Positions 6,396-8,801 of a stretch of DNA of 8,801 nucleotides are shown here, piece after piece (the stretch's first letter is position 1; each line of letters opens with the position of its first letter). Both the position numbers and the translations under genes were made by a program. The notes under the pieces are model-generated. The model did no database searches. It worked only from the letters and a program-made list of their open reading frames with translations, and had not been told where the DNA came from. Source of the stretch: Pseudomonas sp. (GTDB lineage Bacteria; Pseudomonadota; Gammaproteobacteria; Pseudomonadales; Pseudomonadaceae); assembly GCA_003488145.1 (NCBI GenBank), contig DNMQ01000132.1, positions 1 to 8,801 on the forward strand. Direction: 5' to 3'.

Positions 6396-7664
6396 ATGTC
6401 TGATGACATACAGCAGGATCAGGTCGATCAATTCGGGATGGCCGATGATCCGCTCTCCATCCTGCGTCGCCTGGAGAGCGCCAACCTTTCATTGAGCGAG
6501 ATGCTCGTAGAAACCCTGCATGCCGTGCGCACGCATCTGGGGATGGATGTCGCGTTCATCAGCGAGTTTCGCGGAGGCAGCCGGATTTTTCGCTACCTGG
6601 ACGGCAATTTCGTACCCCTGCAGCTCGAGGTCGGGGCGTGCGATCCTCTGGACGACAGTTACTGTCAACGCGTGCTCGACGGGCGCTTGCCAGAGCTGAT
6701 TCAGGACGCGGCGACTCTACCGGAGGCGTTGGCCATGCCGGTGACCAAAGCCTTGCCGGTCGGTGCGCACCTCAGCGTTCCGCTGCGCTTCAGCGATGGT
6801 CGGCTCTACGGCACCTTCTGTTGCTTCAGTACCACGCCGGACAACAGCCTCAATGAGCGAGATCTGAATACGCTGCGGCTGTTCGCCGACTTCGCCGGCA
6901 GATTGCTGGAACGCCATGCGCTCAATGAGATTCGCTATGCCGAGACGCTCACGCGCATTCGCTCGGTGCTCGAGCAACGCGCGTATTCGGTGGTGTATCA
7001 GCCCATCGTGCATCTGGTGGAAAACCGCATCGTTGGCCACGAGGCGCTGGCTCGATTCAGCGCGCAGCCGCAGCGAACACCGGACAAGTGGTTCGCCGAG
7101 GCCGGGCTGGTCGGCTTGCAGCAGGAGTTGGAGGTCGCCCTGATCGAGGCGGCCCTGCACGACTTCGATCAGCTGCCGGCAGACAGCTACCTGTCGGTCA
7201 ATGTTTCGCCGGAAACCATCCTCGCCGGCGCGCTTGACACGGTGCTCGCCGATCAACCGCTGGCGCGGCTGATGCTCGAGGTGACCGAACACGCATCGGT
7301 ACAGGACTACTCGCAGCTGGCCGAGGCACTCGAACCACTGCGCAGCAAGGGGCTACGGCTGGCGGTTGACGATGCCGGCGCCGGTTACGCGAGTTTCCGC
7401 CATATCCTCAAACTCAAGCCGGATGTGATCAAGCTCGACAGCAGCCTGATCCGCAATGTCGACAGCGACACCGGCTGCCGCGCGCTGGCCGCCGCGTTGA
7501 TCCGCTTCGCCGAGGAAACCGGCTGCAAGGTCGTCGCCGAAGGGGTTGAGACCCAGGAGGAACTGGCCATGTTGCGGCGGCTTGAAGTGAACAAGGCGCA
7601 GGGCTACCTGATCGGTCGGCCGATGCCATTGCATCACGGGCTCGCCATGAGCCGACAGGCATAG
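6396..7664 (+). CDS. GAF-EAL cyclic-di-GMP phosphodiesterase, cytoplasmic
   Basis: Predicted to hydrolyse c-di-GMP to pGpG under control of an N-terminal GAF sensor domain; 422 residues, no membrane segment or signal peptide. GAF spans about 27-175 and contains GMDVAFISEF, the motif CDPLDDSYCQRVL (82-94) and GAHLSVPLRFSDGRLYGTFCCFS (from 123). The EAL domain spans about 185-417 and keeps the catalytic set: Glu216 in EALAR, Asn269 in NVSPE, Glu295 in EVTEH, Asp325-Asp326, Lys346 in VIKLD, Glu382 in AEGVET and Gln402 in AQGYLIGRP. It therefore looks active. The loop-6 motif reads DDAGAGYAS rather than the common DDFGTGYSS. There is no GGDEF domain. The GAF ligand is unknown; Cys82, Cys90, Cys142 and Cys143 might be redox sensitive but nothing proves it. 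The ATG at 6396 has GGGAGG 6-8 nt upstream. Apparently a single-gene unit. Confidence 0.95.
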   Translation: MSDDIQQDQVDQFGMADDPLSILRRLESANLSLSEMLVETLHAVRTHLGMDVAFISEFRGGSRIFRYLDGNFVPLQLEVGACDPLDDSYCQRVLDGRLPELIQDAATLPEALAMPVTKALPVGAHLSVPLRFSDGRLYGTFCCFSTTPDNSLNERDLNTLRLFADFAGRLLERHALNEIRYAETLTRIRSVLEQRAYSVVYQPIVHLVENRIVGHEALARFSAQPQRTPDKWFAEAGLVGLQQELEVALIEAALHDFDQLPADSYLSVNVSPETILAGALDTVLADQPLARLMLEVTEHASVQDYSQLAEALEPLRSKGLRLAVDDAGAGYASFRHILKLKPDVIKLDSSLIRNVDSDTGCRALAAALIRFAEETGCKVVAEGVETQEELAMLRRLEVNKAQGYLIGRPMPLHHGLAMSRQA

Positions 7665-7677
7665 CCGGCGTTGCCGG
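7665..7677 (+). other. Short GC-rich stem-loop after the GAF-EAL gene
   Basis: CCGGC-GTT-GCCGG forms a 5-bp stem directly after the stop codon. It has no T tract and is too short to call an intrinsic terminator with any confidence. Confidence 0.2.
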
Positions 7678-7736
7678 GGGGATGGGCCAGGAGGGTGCCT
7701 TCGGGCGGTTTCGCTGAACCTTTGTGGTGCGTGGGC

Positions 7737-7788
7737 AGTCGACTTTATAACGCGGGCGGCAGCGATGTGGCCCTTTCCGAGTCGACTT
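7737..7788 (+). promoter_or_regulatory. Candidate promoter with duplicated AGTCGACTT motif before the DUF2383 gene
   Basis: A -10-like TATAAC (7746-7751, 5 of 6) directly follows one copy of AGTCGACTT (7737-7745); the second copy lies at 7780-7788, just before the ribosome binding site. Each copy contains the palindrome AGTCGACT, and the copies are 43 bp apart (about four helical turns), flanking the predicted transcription start near 7758. That is the geometry of a two-site repressor operator. The -35 region is poor; GAACCT at 7716-7721 with TCGAC 17 bp later faintly resembles an AlgU/ECF promoter. Function is inferred. Confidence 0.4.
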
Positions 7789-7803
7789 GTCAGGAGGTAC
7801 AAG

Positions 7804-8256
7804 ATGGATACGAAAGACACGATTTCAGTGCTCAACGACCTGATTGAAACCAGCAAGGATGGCGAAAAAGGCTTCCTCGAATGCGCCGAAGACCTGCGCG
7901 ATCCGCAGCTCAAGAGCACCATGAATCAGCGTTCGCGCGACTGCGCTACTGCCGCCGCCGAGCTGCAGCAACTGGTGCGCTCCATGGGCGGCGATCCGGA
8001 GACCAGCACCAGTGTGGCTGCCGACATGCACCGTCGCTGGGTAGACCTCAAGTCGATGATCACCGGCAAGGACGACGAGGCCATTCTCAACGAGTGTGAG
8101 CGTGGTGAGGATGTCGCGGTTAAGAGCTACCGCAAGGCGCTGGAAAAAGACCTGCCAGCCGAAGTGCGGATCGTGGTTGAACGTCAGTACCAGGGCGTAC
8201 AACGCAACCATGATCAGGTGAAGGCTTTACGCGACGCGGCTCGCGCCCGGAGCTGA
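7804..8256 (+). CDS. PA2169-family four-helix-bundle protein (DUF2383)
   Basis: A 150-residue soluble, charged, almost entirely helical protein matching the PA2169/DUF2383 family, whose ferritin-like fold has no established biochemical role. Family landmarks are LNDLIETSKDGEKGF (10-24), the CATAAAELQQLV helix (47-58), GGDPE (62-66), HRRWVDLKS (76-84), the ECERGEDVAVKSYR stretch (98-111) and VERQYQGVQRNHDQV (125-139). Glu21, Glu53, Glu99, Glu102, Glu127 and His136 could in principle supply metal ligands, but no diiron site can be assigned by eye. The ATG at 7804 has a perfect AGGAGG 6 nt upstream, so it was preferred to an in-frame ATG at 7765. The strong ribosome binding site suggests high expression; relatives are often stress-related (family knowledge, not shown here). 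Monocistronic, ending at a strong terminator. Confidence 0.9.
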   Translation: MDTKDTISVLNDLIETSKDGEKGFLECAEDLRDPQLKSTMNQRSRDCATAAAELQQLVRSMGGDPETSTSVAADMHRRWVDLKSMITGKDDEAILNECERGEDVAVKSYRKALEKDLPAEVRIVVERQYQGVQRNHDQVKALRDAARARS

Positions 8257-8280
8257 TGCTTCGCCAGCCGGTCAGGATTT

Positions 8281-8310
8281 GAAGAACGCCAGCGCATGCT
8301 GGCGTTTTTC
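8281..8310. terminator. Strong intrinsic terminator between convergent genes
   Basis: AACGCCAGC (8285-8293) and GCTGGCGTT (8298-8306) form a perfect 9-bp stem with a GCAT loop, followed by a T run (8305-8309). The flanking GAAG/TTTC extends pairing to 13 bp with one G-U. It ends the DUF2383 transcript from the left. On the opposite strand the tail is TTCTTC, so it could also partly terminate the TetR-family gene, whose stop codon is 12 bp away. Confidence 0.88.
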
Positions 8311-8321
8311 GTTTCCGCCGG

Positions 8322-8801
8322 TCAGTCGACCTGAGCCGGCTCGGCGATTTCGCAACCCTTGAGTACCAGGCGAATGATGGTGTCGGCCGCCGCATCGTAG
8401 TCGGCGTCGTCGAGGCGGTTCTTGCCGGTGACGGTGCTGATCTGCCAGTCGAAGTCGGCGTAGGTCTGGGTCGCTGCCCAGATGCTGAACAGCAGGTGAT
8501 TGGCATCGACCCTCGCCATAAGGCCATCGTCGATCCAGCGCTGGATGCAGGCGATGTTGTGTGCCGCCTGGGCGTTGAGTTGCGCAGTGCGTTCCGGGGA
8601 CAGGTGCGGAGCGCCGTGCATGATCTCGTTGGCGAACACCTTCGAGGCGCAGGCGTGGTCGCGGGAAATCCTGATCTTGGTGCGGATATAGGCGCGCAGG
8701 ACCTCGGCCGGATGGCCTGGCTGGTTGAACGGCGCCGAGGCTTCGAGCAAGGGTTCGACGATGCTCTCCAGCACCTCGCGGTAGAGGTTTTCCTTGGACT
8801 T
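8322..8801 (-). CDS. RutR-like TetR-family transcriptional regulator, C-terminal part, cut by window edge
   Basis: The final 159 residues of a TetR-family repressor; the reading frame is open through the window edge at 8801. The visible part begins KSKENLYREVLESIVEPLL, the last helix of the DNA-binding domain, so most of the helix-turn-helix is missing. The ligand domain has segments typical of the RutR/YcdC C-terminal family: a KVFANEIMHGAPHL stretch, HLLFSIWAATQTYADFDWQ and VTGKNRLDDADYD. The HL-F-IWA-TQ-YADF pattern matches E. coli RutR, which senses uracil and thymine and controls pyrimidine and purine catabolism. Whether this protein binds the same ligand is unknown, as its target genes lie outside the window. 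An internal GTG at 8774 would skip the DNA-binding end and is not a real start. It converges on the DUF2383 gene across a shared terminator. Confidence 0.9.
   Translation of the reverse strand, partial: KSKENLYREVLESIVEPLLEASAPFNQPGHPAEVLRAYIRTKIRISRDHACASKVFANEIMHGAPHLSPERTAQLNAQAAHNIACIQRWIDDGLMARVDANHLLFSIWAATQTYADFDWQISTVTGKNRLDDADYDAAADTIIRLVLKGCEIAEPAQVD

Noticed and set aside
8322..8330. A further AGTCGAC near the end of the TetR-family gene
   Set aside because: Lies inside coding sequence and lacks the full 9-base motif; treated as chance.

Overview
The window is GC-rich, densely coding DNA with no mobile elements. It looks like a chromosomal segment of a Pseudomonas/Stutzerimonas-type gammaproteobacterium. 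The genus is an inference from gene content (gcl with a divergent LysR gene, a PA2169-family helix-bundle protein, a RutR-like regulator, a GAF-EAL protein) and from GC-biased codon use.

Layout. (1) Bases 1-1121 (-): the first 373 codons of glyoxylate carboligase (Gcl), cut by the window edge, divergent from a LysR-type regulator at 1231-2139 (+). (2) 2145-3076 (-): a two-gene operon of exported proteins, a GlcG/HbpS-like (DUF336) protein followed by a transthyretin-fold hydroxyisourate hydrolase. (3) 3219-5248 (+): a CopR/CusR/HprR-type response regulator and its membrane histidine kinase, overlapping by 4 bases and divergent from the operon in (2). The 142-bp gap between them carries one 18-bp palindrome, CATTAC-N6-GTAATG. 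(4) 5317-6177 (+): an ExoIII-type AP endonuclease. (5) 6396-7664 (+): a cytoplasmic GAF-EAL cyclic-di-GMP phosphodiesterase. (6) 7804-8256 (+): a PA2169-family (DUF2383) helix-bundle protein, ending at a strong hairpin terminator shared with (7), the C-terminal 159 residues of a RutR-like TetR-family regulator at 8322-8801 (-), cut by the window edge.

The centre of interest is 2145-5248. Gene order, the exported hydrolase and the palindrome resemble the E. coli hiuH-hprRS locus, where a two-component system responds to H2O2/HOCl (and overlaps with copper-responsive CusRS). The extra gene here is an exported HbpS/GlcG-like protein. In Streptomyces, HbpS is an extracellular haem- and redox-responsive partner of the SenS kinase. 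The window may therefore hold an envelope redox-sensing module that combines an HprRS-like system with an HbpS-like accessory protein and a periplasmic hydroxyisourate hydrolase. The kinase's predicted periplasmic domain has no His and no Cys but four Met, which fits oxidant sensing better than CusS-like metal binding. The nearby AP endonuclease fits an oxidative-damage theme, but nothing shows co-regulation.

The other genes are ordinary accessory-metabolism and signalling genes. Several of their intergenic regions carry symmetric or repeated motifs, listed as candidate operators. No stretch longer than 300 bases lacks a gene.
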